Under the pieces are notes generated by a model, which did no database searches, was not told where the DNA came from, and was given only the letters and a program-made list of their open reading frames with translations. Made by a program: the position numbers and the translations under genes. Positions 46,147-54,760 of a stretch of DNA of 64,000 bases are shown here, in pieces (the first letter of the stretch is position 1; each line of letters opens with the position of its first letter). The DNA comes from Nonomuraea sp. PA05 (GTDB lineage: Bacteria > Actinomycetota > Actinomycetes > Streptosporangiales > Streptosporangiaceae). The stretch spans positions 220,830 to 284,829 of the forward strand of contig NZ_VSEY01000012.1 in the NCBI RefSeq assembly GCF_008086045.1. Direction: 5' to 3'.

Positions 46147-48066
46147 ATGACGCACCGCCCGCCGACCGTGACGGCCAGCGTGCCTGTCCTCGACCCGCCC
46201 GCCTGGGCGCTGTCCCAGCGTGCCCTGCTGGACCTGCTCGACAGCGGGTGGCGGCTGTTCTCCGCCCGCTACACCAGGCCGGACGGCTCGCTGCGCTACG
46301 AGGGACGGCTGTCCTCCCGCGACGGCGCCGACGACTTCTTCGAGCCGTTCTTCAACTGGCCCCAGCTCTACCTGCTGGGCGGCGCCGACGACCTGCTGGA
46401 GACGTGCGCGCGGCACTGGCACGGCGTGGTGGCCCAGATGACGGAGCTGGGCATGTTCGCCGACGAGTTCGAGATCGGCTACGACTGGTTCCACCAGGGC
46501 GAGAGCCTGCTGTTCACGTACTTCCTGACCGCCGCCGACCCGCATTCCTGGGCCGAGCGGGCCACCCGCTTCGCCGACCTGTACCTCTTCCCCGCCAAGG
46601 GCAACTACGACCCGGAGCTGCGGATCGTCAAGGCGCCGCACAACGGCAGCCGCGGCGCCCGCGAAGGCGTGTCCGACACGCCCGCCTACCCGTGGACGGA
46701 GGCCGAGGCCGCCCAGTACGGCTACCCGCTCGACTGGCTGGTGCCCGACGGCGCGCCCGTGCCCCCGCTCGCCGAGGACCCGCGGCTCGGCGCCGAGATG
46801 CAGCGCAGGCTCGGCAGCGGCGACGCCGTCGGCAACCTCAGCGTGGCCGGCCTGATGGCCAACGCCTACCTCGCGGGCGGCGAGCGGCGCTACGCCGACT
46901 GGCTGCGCGACTACGTCGGCGCCTGGCAGCGCAGGGCCGAGGCCAACGGCGGCGTCGTCCCGGACAACGTCGGCCTCGACGGCGTCGTCGGCAGCCGGCT
47001 CGACGGCCGCTGGTACGGCGGCCACTACGGCTGGACGTGGCCGCACGGCCTCTACAGCATCGGCCAGGCGGTGGCCGTCGGCGCGCTCAGCGCCGCGCTG
47101 GCCACCGGCGACGACGGCTACCTCGGCTTCGTCCGCACCCTGCTGGACGCGGTCATCGAGCGCGGCGTCAAGCAGTCCTTCGACGAGAGCGACTCGGCCA
47201 ACCAGGGCCGCTGGCGCGCCCACCTCGGGCCCGACGCGTACGTCCCGACGCTGCTGGTGCCCTACCGGCACAGCGACAAGGGCTGGTTCGACCACAACCC
47301 GATCCAGACCTCCGTCCCGTTCGCGCTCTGGCACCACACCGGCGCGCCCGGGGACCGCGCCCGCCTCGACGCGCTGCGCGCCGCAGCCGGGTACGACTGG
47401 GCGACCGTGCGGCCCTTCCGCGACAAGGAGGAGGCCGGGCACGAGGAGCCCTGGTACGCGTACCTGTGCGGTGACAACCCGGACTACCCGGAGCGCATCC
47501 TGGCCGCCGCGCACGCCCAGGCCCGCCGCCGCATCGCGCTGCTGCTCGCCAACGCGGACCGCGACCTGCCGGAGGAGGCCATCCACCTGTGGCAGAACGT
47601 CAACCCGGTGGTGACCGAGGCGCTGACGCAGCTCATGTGGGGCGGCCCGCAGGTCGTCTACAACGGCGGCCTGCAGCAGGCGCGGGTCCGCTACTTCGAC
47701 GCCCGCCGCCGCCGTCCCGGCCTGCCCGATCAGGTGGCGGCGCTGGTCAGCGCGATCGAGTCGGAGGCCACGGTGGTCACCCTGGTCAACCTGTCGGCGG
47801 TGGACGACCGGACGATCGTGGTGCAGGGCGGGGCGTTCGGCGAGCACGAGATCGTCACCGCTTCCGCGACCTCGGCCGAGCCGGGCTGGACCGGGCACGA
47901 CACGGAGTACGTGCATCACGAGCCGGTCGTCTCGGTCACCGAGCACGCGGTGGGCGGGCCGTACCTGACGGTGGAGCTGCCCGCGGGCACGACGATCACG
48001 CTGACGCTGCGGCTGCGGCTGCGCGCTCACCAGCCGTCCTACCGCACGCCCTGGGAGGCCCGCTAG
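46147..48066 (+). CDS. Probable alpha/alpha-barrel glycoside hydrolase, cytoplasmic
   Basis: A 639-aa protein without a signal peptide. It is rich in aromatic, Trp- and Asp-containing helical segments (FFNWPQLYLLGG, WFHQGESLLF, YGGHYGWTWPHG, GWFDHNPIQTS, HLWQNVNPV), a pattern of (alpha/alpha)6-barrel glycosidases and related enzymes. The last 140 residues look like a beta-sandwich (VVTLVNLSAVDDRTIVV, YLTVELPAGTTITLTL). The exact family is not recognised. Its place at the end of the importer operon suggests that it cleaves the imported oligosaccharide. ATG 46147 has GAGGAG 7-8 nt upstream. Confidence 0.7.
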   Translation: MTHRPPTVTASVPVLDPPAWALSQRALLDLLDSGWRLFSARYTRPDGSLRYEGRLSSRDGADDFFEPFFNWPQLYLLGGADDLLETCARHWHGVVAQMTELGMFADEFEIGYDWFHQGESLLFTYFLTAADPHSWAERATRFADLYLFPAKGNYDPELRIVKAPHNGSRGAREGVSDTPAYPWTEAEAAQYGYPLDWLVPDGAPVPPLAEDPRLGAEMQRRLGSGDAVGNLSVAGLMANAYLAGGERRYADWLRDYVGAWQRRAEANGGVVPDNVGLDGVVGSRLDGRWYGGHYGWTWPHGLYSIGQAVAVGALSAALATGDDGYLGFVRTLLDAVIERGVKQSFDESDSANQGRWRAHLGPDAYVPTLLVPYRHSDKGWFDHNPIQTSVPFALWHHTGAPGDRARLDALRAAAGYDWATVRPFRDKEEAGHEEPWYAYLCGDNPDYPERILAAAHAQARRRIALLLANADRDLPEEAIHLWQNVNPVVTEALTQLMWGGPQVVYNGGLQQARVRYFDARRRRPGLPDQVAALVSAIESEATVVTLVNLSAVDDRTIVVQGGAFGEHEIVTASATSAEPGWTGHDTEYVHHEPVVSVTEHAVGGPYLTVELPAGTTITLTLRLRLRAHQPSYRTPWEAR

Positions 48067-48074
48067 ACACGCGT

Positions 48075-48114
48075 GGCGGGCGGGCCCGGGCTCCAGAGCC
48101 CGCACCCGCCCGCC
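48075..48114. terminator. Long GC hairpin after glycosidase gene
   Basis: Outer arms GGCGGGCGGG (48075-48084) and CCCGCCCGCC (48105-48114), inner arms CGGGCTC (48087-48093) and GAGCCCG (48096-48102), a 2-by-2 internal loop and a 2-nt apical gap. It begins 9 nt past the stop codon. No T tract. A strong candidate terminator for the importer operon. Confidence 0.75.
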
Positions 48115-48123
48115 GTCGCCTAT

Positions 48124-48177
48124 CCGGAAGGACCTAGCCGGAAGAACCAGCCGGAAGGACCGGCCGGAAGGACCTAG
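48124..48177. repeat. Four tandem 13-14-bp repeats (CCGGAAGGACC)
   Basis: Units start at 48124, 48138, 48151 and 48164 with the form CCGGAAGGACCTAG or close variants. The last one contains the stop codon of the amidase gene (minus strand). It is non-coding otherwise and appears to be a slippage-generated array at the 3' end of that gene. Confidence 0.8.
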
Positions 48178-49622
48178 CCGCAGTGCTCGAACGGGCTGTC
48201 GTAGACGGACGATCCCGCCTTGCCGCCCCACTTCACGCACTTGCCCGCCGCGGCCGCCCGGATCGGCCCCGCGTAGTAGGCGAAGTTGCCGCTGTCGGTG
48301 ACCCGGGTCTTGCCCTGCACCTCCAGGTACGCGCTGGTGGCGCTGGCCGTGCCGATCGAGGTCTTCTTGATCGTGGCGACGCAGTTGTTGCCGTTCGCCG
48401 AGTTGTAGAGCAGGTGGACCGTGCCGGCCGTGCCGAGCGCGGCGCTGTCGATCACCTTGTAGCCGCTGCCGCACACCGACTCGGCGGTGTGCGGGTTGGT
48501 GGTGCCGCCGCTGCCGCCGGTGACGTAGTTCATGAACGTGGTCCAGTTCCAGTAGCCGCCCGGGTCGGTGTGGTCGGTGCCGGGGACCTGGCTGTGGCCG
48601 ACGATGTGCGTGCGGTCCTTGGGGATGCCGTACCGGTCGGCGATGTTGCGGGTGAGCGCGGCCGACGAGCGGTACATGGCGTCGGTGAACCAGGTGGCGT
48701 CGTTGACGAAGCCCTCGTGCTCGATGCCGACCGAGCGGCGGTTGTAGTCGCCGGCGTGGAAGGCGCGGTCCTTCTCCCTGACCATCTGGGTGACGGCGCC
48801 GTCGGAGGAGCGCACGACGTAGTGGGAGCTGACCTTCGCGGCCGGGTTCTGGAACCAGGAGATCGTCCCGGCGTAGGAGCCCTGCGCCACGTGGATGACG
48901 ATCCGGTCGATCGCGTCGCTGGTGGGGCGGCTGGAGACGGCGTAGTTGGCGCTGTTGGCCGGCACCCAGGCGGCCTGCGGGTAGTCCACCGTGGCGGCGA
49001 ACGTCGTGGGGCCGTCCAGGTCCTTGGCCTTGCCGTACGTGCCGCGGTCCGGCTCGACGGCGCGCGGCTTGACCGTGACGCTCTCGCCGCCCTCGGCGGT
49101 GCCGCGCACGCCCTCGGCCAGCAGGTCGTAGACGGTGTCGGCGTACAGGCGGGCCACGTCGGCGGAGGCCGCGCCGCCGTAGCGGGCGATGGGCGTGTAC
49201 CAGCGGGCCGGGTCCTTGCGGGCGGCGGCGTCCAGGCCCGCCTCGTCGGCGAGGGCGCGCAGCACGGCGGCGCCGCCGGCGATGTTGGCGGCGTCGTCGC
49301 TCTTCAGCTCCGCGACGGGGCGGCCGGTGAGGGTGGCCGCGCGCTCCAGGGTGCGGGAGGTGACCAGGTGCATCACGCCGTAGCCGCCGCTGGCGCTGGG
49401 CTCGCCGTCGTGCCCGTCCAGGTGGGTCTCGGCGTAGGCGAGCGAGACCAGCAGGTCCCGCGGCACCTCGTAGGTGGTGGCCGCCTTGGCGAACGCCCCA
49501 GCCACCGGGCCGTCAGCGGACACGGCCGCTGACACGGCCGCTGCCGGGCCGCTCGTCAGCAGTGTGGCGGGCATCAGCACGCCGGCCAGCAGCGCGGCGG
49601 AGCGGCGCAGTTGGGCACGCAC
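48174..49622 (-). CDS. Secreted N-acetylmuramoyl-L-alanine amidase (Amidase_2) with shared Cys-rich C-terminal domain
   Basis: A 482-aa secreted protein. The signal peptide (about 1-29) is followed by a lysozyme/transglycosylase-like helical region (about 36-165; SLAYAETHLDGHDGEPSASG, YGVMHL). Next is an Amidase_2/PGRP domain (about 225-370) with zinc-ligand motifs IVIHVAQG, IVGHSQ and HTDPG, plus GIEHEG. The last 112 residues are a four-Cys domain (VCGSGYKVID to FEHCG) nearly identical to that of the neighbouring M23 peptidase. It cleaves the glycan-peptide bond of peptidoglycan. GTG 49622 has AGGAGAA upstream. It follows the M23 gene by 42 bp and is likely cotranscribed with it. Confidence 0.92.
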   Translation of the reverse strand: MRAQLRRSAALLAGVLMPATLLTSGPAAAVSAAVSADGPVAGAFAKAATTYEVPRDLLVSLAYAETHLDGHDGEPSASGGYGVMHLVTSRTLERAATLTGRPVAELKSDDAANIAGGAAVLRALADEAGLDAAARKDPARWYTPIARYGGAASADVARLYADTVYDLLAEGVRGTAEGGESVTVKPRAVEPDRGTYGKAKDLDGPTTFAATVDYPQAAWVPANSANYAVSSRPTSDAIDRIVIHVAQGSYAGTISWFQNPAAKVSSHYVVRSSDGAVTQMVREKDRAFHAGDYNRRSVGIEHEGFVNDATWFTDAMYRSSAALTRNIADRYGIPKDRTHIVGHSQVPGTDHTDPGGYWNWTTFMNYVTGGSGGTTNPHTAESVCGSGYKVIDSAALGTAGTVHLLYNSANGNNCVATIKKTSIGTASATSAYLEVQGKTRVTDSGNFAYYAGPIRAAAAGKCVKWGGKAGSSVYDSPFEHCG

Positions 49623-49664
49623 AGTGTTTCTCCTCAGGGAGTCTCGTTCGTGGGGGGACGTGCT

Positions 49665-50645
49665 CTAGCCGCAGTGCTCGAACGGGCTGTTGTAGACGGC
49701 CGTGCCCGCCTTGCCGCCCCACTTGACGCACTTGCCCGCCGCGGCGGCCCGCACGGGGCCCGCGTAGTAGGCGAAGTTGCCGCTGTCGGTGGCCCGGGTC
49801 TTGCCCTGTACTTCCAGGTACGCGCTGGTCGCGGTGGCCTTGCCCAGCGACGACTTCTTGATGGTGGCGACGCAGTTGTTGCCGTTGGCGGAGTTGTAGA
49901 GCAGGTAGGCGGTGCCGGCCGTGCCCAGGGCGGCCGAGTCGATCACCTTGTAGCCGCTGCCGCAGACCGAGGCGGCGGTGTGCGGGTTGGTGGTGCCGCC
50001 GCTGCCGCACTTGTTCTTCGAGGTCAGCGTCTGGTTCGGGTAGCCGAACGTGGTGCCGTTGAAGACGGCCTTGCGGATGTTGCTCGGGTAGCTGGTGCCC
50101 TGGCGGACCTCGTAGTGCAGGTGCGGGCTGATGTTGTTGCCCGGCTTGCTGGTGTTGCCGAGCGTGCCGATCTTCGTGCCCTGGGCGACCTGGGTGCCGG
50201 CGGAGACCGAGCGGGAGTTCAGGTGCGCGTAGTACGACGTCCAGCCGCCGCCGTGGTCGATCTTGACCAGGTTGCCGTAGCCGTTCGCGGAGCCCTGGTG
50301 GGCGGAGATGACCACGGTGCCGGCCGCGGCGGCCACGACGGTGTCGCCGAGGTCGGCGTTGGCGGTGCTGCCGCGGTTGAAGTCGATCTCGTACGAGCGG
50401 TGCGCGCTGCTGTTGCTGGAGTTGCCCGTCCAGCTCTGGCCGCAGGGGAAGGGGAGCTGGAAGCTCGGCGCGGCGAGGGTCGAGACCTCGGGCACGTCCA
50501 CCTGGTCCGGCGGGTCGTTCTGGTCCGGGGCGGGGCTGGTGGCCGCGGGCGTGGGGGCCGGGGTGGGGGCGGCTAAGGCGGCCTGACCGGCCGTCAGGCC
50601 GCAGATCAGGACGAAGCCGATCGTGAGCACCCTGCTGGGTCGCAT
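49665..50645 (-). CDS. Secreted M23 (LytM-type) peptidase with shared Cys-rich C-terminal domain
   Basis: A 326-aa secreted protein. Signal peptide about 1-25, then an Ala/Pro/Thr linker, then an M23 peptidase fold (about 65-195) with zinc motifs HRSYEIDF and HLHYEV and the Gly-rich core GYGNLVKIDHGGGW. The C-terminal 112-aa domain has four Cys and differs from the amidase copy at about a dozen positions. It cleaves peptidoglycan cross-bridges. ATG 50645 has GGAAAGGA upstream. A 9-bp-arm hairpin lies in its leader. Confidence 0.93.
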   Translation of the reverse strand: MRPSRVLTIGFVLICGLTAGQAALAAPTPAPTPAATSPAPDQNDPPDQVDVPEVSTLAAPSFQLPFPCGQSWTGNSSNSSAHRSYEIDFNRGSTANADLGDTVVAAAAGTVVISAHQGSANGYGNLVKIDHGGGWTSYYAHLNSRSVSAGTQVAQGTKIGTLGNTSKPGNNISPHLHYEVRQGTSYPSNIRKAVFNGTTFGYPNQTLTSKNKCGSGGTTNPHTAASVCGSGYKVIDSAALGTAGTAYLLYNSANGNNCVATIKKSSLGKATATSAYLEVQGKTRATDSGNFAYYAGPVRAAAAGKCVKWGGKAGTAVYNSPFEHCG

Positions 50646-50661
50646 AAGGATCCTTTCCGTA

Positions 50662-50692
50662 CGGCGCCGGAACGGGATCCGCCCCGGCGCCG
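50662..50692 (-). promoter_or_regulatory. Leader hairpin of M23 peptidase gene
   Basis: Arms CGGCGCCGG (50662-50670) and CCGGCGCCG (50684-50692) with a 13-nt loop, 17 nt upstream of the start codon. The 10-bp palindrome GATCATGATC (50692-50701) adjoins it. It may be an RNA switch or operator controlling the hydrolase pair. I could not match the ydaO (c-di-AMP) riboswitch consensus that controls some actinomycete hydrolases. Confidence 0.45.
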
Positions 50693-50828
50693 ATCATGAT
50701 CAAGTGGATCTGCGCTTACTGGGGCTCAAGATTGCGAGTACGGCGTACAAAGAACATCCAGGATCGATATAAAGGCTCAACCGGGCAATGGTTGCAATAC
50801 CTCCAGGTAAGGAGTAGGTGCGGTCATA

Positions 50829-53759
50829 GTGGGTGAACTACCAGCCTTCGGTGTCCTCGGGCCGTTGCAGGTCCTGACCCCGGACCGGAGCCTGCGCATC
50901 GGCGGCACCAAGCCGCGGCTGCTCCTGGCCACCCTGCTGCTGGAGGCCAACCAGGTGGTCGGCTCGGACACGCTCATCGAGGTCCTGTGGCCCGCCGGCC
51001 CGCCCTCGTCCGCCACGGCCAACCTGCGCACGTACGTCAGCTCCTTACGCGGCGTCCTCGGCACGGCCGGGGCCCGCATCGCCGCCCACCCCTCCGGCTA
51101 CGCGATCGAGGTGCCGGTGGAGCGGCTGGACCTGCTGCTGTTCGAGGACCTGGTGGCCAGGGCGCGCGCGGACGGGCGTACCGAGGCCGGGGCGGCGCAC
51201 CTGCGCGAGGCGCTCGCGCTGTGGCGCGGCGAACCGCTCGGCGACCTGCCCGCCAGCCCCGCGTGGGACCACCGGCTGCGGGCCCTGACCCAGGCGCGGC
51301 TGGCGGCGGCGGAGGAGCTCGTCGCGACGAAGCTCGCCACCGGGGAGCACGCCTCCGCCATCGACGACCTGCGCGGGCTGATCGGGGAGCATCCCTACCG
51401 GGAGGATCTCTGGCAGCAGCTCATCCTGGCGCTGCACCGGGGCGGGCGGCGGGCCGAGGCGCTGCACGCCTACACCGAGATCCGGCGGCAGCTCGTGGAC
51501 GAGCTGGGGATCGAGCCTGGCCAGGAGCTTCGGGAGGCCCATGCGCGGGTGCTGGCCGAGGACGCGGGCACGGGCGTGGGCGTGGGCGTGGGGGCGAGCG
51601 CCCAGGCGGCCCCGGGTGCTGACACAGACGCGGGTGAAGACACGAACGCGGGTGTGCGGACGGGTGCGCCGCCGCCGTACCAGCTCCCGGCCGACATCCC
51701 CGACTTCACCGGCCGCGCGACGGCGGTCACCGAACTGACCGAAGCCCTCGGAACACACCACCCGGACGGCCCGCCGTCGATCGCCGTGGTCGTCGGGCCG
51801 CCGGGCGTCGGCAAGACGGCCCTGGCCGTGCACTGCGCCCACGCCGTACGCCCCGGCTACCCGGCCGGGCAGCTCCACCTGTGCCTGGGCGGCACCGACC
51901 CGTCCCCCGCGGACCCGGCGGAGCTGCTGGCCGAGGCGCTGCGCGCGCTGGGCGTCGCCGCCGCGGCGCTGCCGCCCACCCTGCGCGAGCGCTCCGCCCT
52001 CTACCGTTCCCTGCTGGCCGAGCGCCCCATGCTGGTCTTCCTGGACGACGCCGCCGACACGGCCCAGGTGCGCGCCCTGCTGCCGGGCAACGGCTGCGCG
52101 GTCCTGATCACCAGCCGCCGCCGCATCACGGAGCTGCCCGGCGCGCTGCTGCTGGAGCTGGACGTGCTGCCGCCCGGCGAGGCGGAGCGGCTGCTCGGCC
52201 GCATCATCGGCCCTGAGCGGCTGGCCGCCGACCGGCAGGCGGCCCTGGACATCCTGGCCTCCTGCGGCCACCTGCCGCTGGCCATCCGGATCGCCGGCGC
52301 CCGCCTGGCGGGAAGGCCCGGCTGGCCGCTGGCGGTGTTCCAGCGCCGTCTGGCCGACGAGTCCAGCAGGCTCGACGAGCTGCGCGCCGGCGACCTGGAG
52401 GTGCGCGGCTCGCTCGAACGCAGCACCGGGCGGCTGACCGGCGAGGCGGCCACCGCCTTCCACGCGCTGGGCCTGCTCGGCCCGGCCTCCGTGCCCGGCT
52501 GGGTGGCCGACGCGGTGCTGGGCCGTCCCCGTACGGAGGCGGTGGTGGACTCGCTCGTGGACGCCAGCCTCCTGCGCCTGGCGGGCACCGACGCACTGGG
52601 CCAGCCCCGCTACCAGTTGCACGGCCTGATGCGCGCGCAGGCCAGGCAGCACGTGGAGGGCGAGGAGGGGCGGCGGGCGCTGGCCCGCGTGGTCGGCGGC
52701 TGGACGAGCGCGGCCGGGCACGCCATGACCCGCCTGCCCACCACCCTGTTCAGCCTGACGCCCGAGGAGCCCGTCTCCTGGAGCCTGCCGGGCGAGACGC
52801 TCGCCCAGCTCACGGCCGATCCGCTGTCGTGGTTCGAGGCGGAGCGCGAGTCGCTGGTGGAGGCGGTGCGGCTGGCCGCGGGCACGGGCCTGTCGGCGTC
52901 CGCGTGGGGGCTGGCCGGCGCGCTGGTGCCCTACTTCGACCTGCACTGCCTCCTGGACGAGTGGCAGCTCACGCACAGTCTGGCCCTCGACAGCGCCAGG
53001 GCGGCGGGCGACCGGCGCGGGGAGGCCGCGATGTTGCGCGGCCTCGGCCAGGTGTGCCTGTACCAGGACCGTTACACCGAGGCGGGCGACATGCTGCGGC
53101 GGGCGTGCGCGCTCTTCCGCGAGCTCGGCGACACGCGCGGCGAGGCGATCTCGATCTGCGGGCTGGGCGCGGTCAGCCAGTTCTCCGGCGACCACCTGCG
53201 GGCGCTCGGCTCGTTCCGCCGGGCTCTGGCCATGTTCCTGACGATCGGCGACCGCGGCGGCGAGGCGTACGCGCGGCAGGCGATCGGCCGCGTCCACCTG
53301 TCGCTGCGCGACGTCCGGCAGGCGTCCAGGTGGCTGGCGGAGGCGCTGCGGCTGGCCAGGGATCTCGGCGACACGCACCGCGAGGGGTGCGTGTCGATGC
53401 ACCTGGGACGCCTGCACGACATGAGGGCGGAGGCCGGGGAGGCGATGCGGTTCCAGGGCCGGGCGCTGGACATCTTCGAGCGGCTGGGCGACCGGCACTG
53501 CGGCGCGTACGCGATGCAGAGCCTGGGCGGGCTGCAGGCGGCCAACGGGGAGCGCTCGGAGGGCTCCGACCGCCTCCAGGCGTCCCTGGCGATCTTCCAG
53601 CAGCTCGGTGACCGCAGCGGGGAGGCGGCGGCGTTCCAGACGCTGGGCGAGCTGTACCGGTCGGCGGGGCGGACCGCGCTGGCCTCCCACTACCTGCACC
53701 GCGCGGTCGAGCTGCGGCGGGAGCTGCACGACGCGGACCCGAGCCCGCGCCGGGTGTGA
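50829..53759 (+). CDS. AfsR-like SARP regulator (wHTH-BTAD-NB-ARC-TPR)
   Basis: A 976-aa regulator. The N-terminal winged helix (about 5-95; FGVLGPLQVL, LIEVLWPAGPPSSATANLRTY) is followed by a BTAD helical domain (about 100-245). A short acidic linker leads to an NB-ARC ATPase with Walker A GPPGVGKTA (around 322) and FLDDA as Walker B. The C-terminal part (about 690-976) is a TPR array (RGLGQVCLYQDRYTEAGDMLRRA and relatives). Such regulators activate secondary-metabolism or morphogenesis genes. GTG 50829 is 14 nt after AAGGAG. A TTA codon at Leu73 lies in the winged helix. It is divergent from the M23-amidase operon, which it may control. Confidence 0.93.
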   Translation: MGELPAFGVLGPLQVLTPDRSLRIGGTKPRLLLATLLLEANQVVGSDTLIEVLWPAGPPSSATANLRTYVSSLRGVLGTAGARIAAHPSGYAIEVPVERLDLLLFEDLVARARADGRTEAGAAHLREALALWRGEPLGDLPASPAWDHRLRALTQARLAAAEELVATKLATGEHASAIDDLRGLIGEHPYREDLWQQLILALHRGGRRAEALHAYTEIRRQLVDELGIEPGQELREAHARVLAEDAGTGVGVGVGASAQAAPGADTDAGEDTNAGVRTGAPPPYQLPADIPDFTGRATAVTELTEALGTHHPDGPPSIAVVVGPPGVGKTALAVHCAHAVRPGYPAGQLHLCLGGTDPSPADPAELLAEALRALGVAAAALPPTLRERSALYRSLLAERPMLVFLDDAADTAQVRALLPGNGCAVLITSRRRITELPGALLLELDVLPPGEAERLLGRIIGPERLAADRQAALDILASCGHLPLAIRIAGARLAGRPGWPLAVFQRRLADESSRLDELRAGDLEVRGSLERSTGRLTGEAATAFHALGLLGPASVPGWVADAVLGRPRTEAVVDSLVDASLLRLAGTDALGQPRYQLHGLMRAQARQHVEGEEGRRALARVVGGWTSAAGHAMTRLPTTLFSLTPEEPVSWSLPGETLAQLTADPLSWFEAERESLVEAVRLAAGTGLSASAWGLAGALVPYFDLHCLLDEWQLTHSLALDSARAAGDRRGEAAMLRGLGQVCLYQDRYTEAGDMLRRACALFRELGDTRGEAISICGLGAVSQFSGDHLRALGSFRRALAMFLTIGDRGGEAYARQAIGRVHLSLRDVRQASRWLAEALRLARDLGDTHREGCVSMHLGRLHDMRAEAGEAMRFQGRALDIFERLGDRHCGAYAMQSLGGLQAANGERSEGSDRLQASLAIFQQLGDRSGEAAAFQTLGELYRSAGRTALASHYLHRAVELRRELHDADPSPRRV

Positions 53760-53764
53760 AGCCG

Positions 53765-54646
53765 TCAGGGAGCGATGTCGAGGGCGTCGATCGTGACGGC
53801 CGGGCTGATCGTCAGGAAGGGCCGCTCGTCGCCATCGCCGAAGTCGGTGGTGACCAGCCGTCCCGGAGCGGAGCCAGGGCGGACGACGCGCCCGCCGCTG
53901 ACGGCGAGGTAGCCCTCGAAGTTACGCCTGGCGAAGCGGCGCTCCTGCCCCGTCCGCACGTCGATGACGATCAGCGGGCTCTCGTCGTCGGGCTCCGGAT
54001 AGACGATCAGCTCGTGCCCGGAGACCCAGACGGAGTGCGGGCCGGGCAGCGCGACGCGCCCGGGGTAGGCGGCGATCTCCTTGCCGGTGAGGTCGAGGAC
54101 GACGGTGGTCAGGACGTCGTCCAGCGTGAGGTACGTCGCCGCGAGCAGCAGCCCGTCGGGCGACCAGCCGACGGCCGCCTCCTCCCAGTAGCCCTCGGCG
54201 TGCCAGAGCCGCTCGCGCGACCCGGTGCGGACGTCGATCAGCTCGATCCCGGCGATCTCGTCGCCGACGCCGGGGATGCCGGGCCCGTTCGACAGGTCGG
54301 CGAGCACGGCGAGGCGGCCGCCGTCCGGTGACAGGGCGGCGCGCAGGTAGTCGTCGGAGGTGAACTCCTGGCGGGCTCCGGTGGCGAGCGTGTGCAGCAC
54401 GACCCGCCGGGGCCCCGCGCCGTCGTCCTGCTGCGCGGTGAACACCAGCCTGCCGCCGTCGGACGACAGCGACACCGTCTCGGGCGCGAGGTGCGCGGGC
54501 AGCCCGGGGACGGACACGAACGCGTCGCCGCCGGCCTCCAGCACGACCACGCCGGGCCCCTGGGCGGCGAGCACCATCCTGGCCTGGCGCACCGGCCGCG
54601 AAGCCAGCGCGTCGAAGGCGATCTGCCACGAGCGGTCGACGACCAC
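53765..54646 (-). CDS. TolB/WD40-like beta-propeller protein
   Basis: A 293-aa cytoplasmic protein built from repeated blades of the form LSSDGGRLVFTAQ, LSPDGGRLAVLAD, WSPDGLLLAATYL and IDVRTGQERRF, as in TolB-type propellers. No signal peptide or catalytic motif is evident. GTG 54646 has AGGAGG at good spacing. It is divergent from the large VWD protein gene and convergent with the AfsR-like gene. It is likely a protein-interaction scaffold; function unknown. Confidence 0.8.
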   Translation of the reverse strand: MVVDRSWQIAFDALASRPVRQARMVLAAQGPGVVVLEAGGDAFVSVPGLPAHLAPETVSLSSDGGRLVFTAQQDDGAGPRRVVLHTLATGARQEFTSDDYLRAALSPDGGRLAVLADLSNGPGIPGVGDEIAGIELIDVRTGSRERLWHAEGYWEEAAVGWSPDGLLLAATYLTLDDVLTTVVLDLTGKEIAAYPGRVALPGPHSVWVSGHELIVYPEPDDESPLIVIDVRTGQERRFARRNFEGYLAVSGGRVVRPGSAPGRLVTTDFGDGDERPFLTISPAVTIDALDIAP

Positions 54647-54760
54647 GGCACCTCCTCTTACGGATCCGGTGCGCAGCCTAGCCGATCCCTATCGCGAAAC
54701 GATCTTTTGGGTGTACGGTCCCGCTGCCAGACTTATGTCCTCTTTATCCGGGGTGAACGC

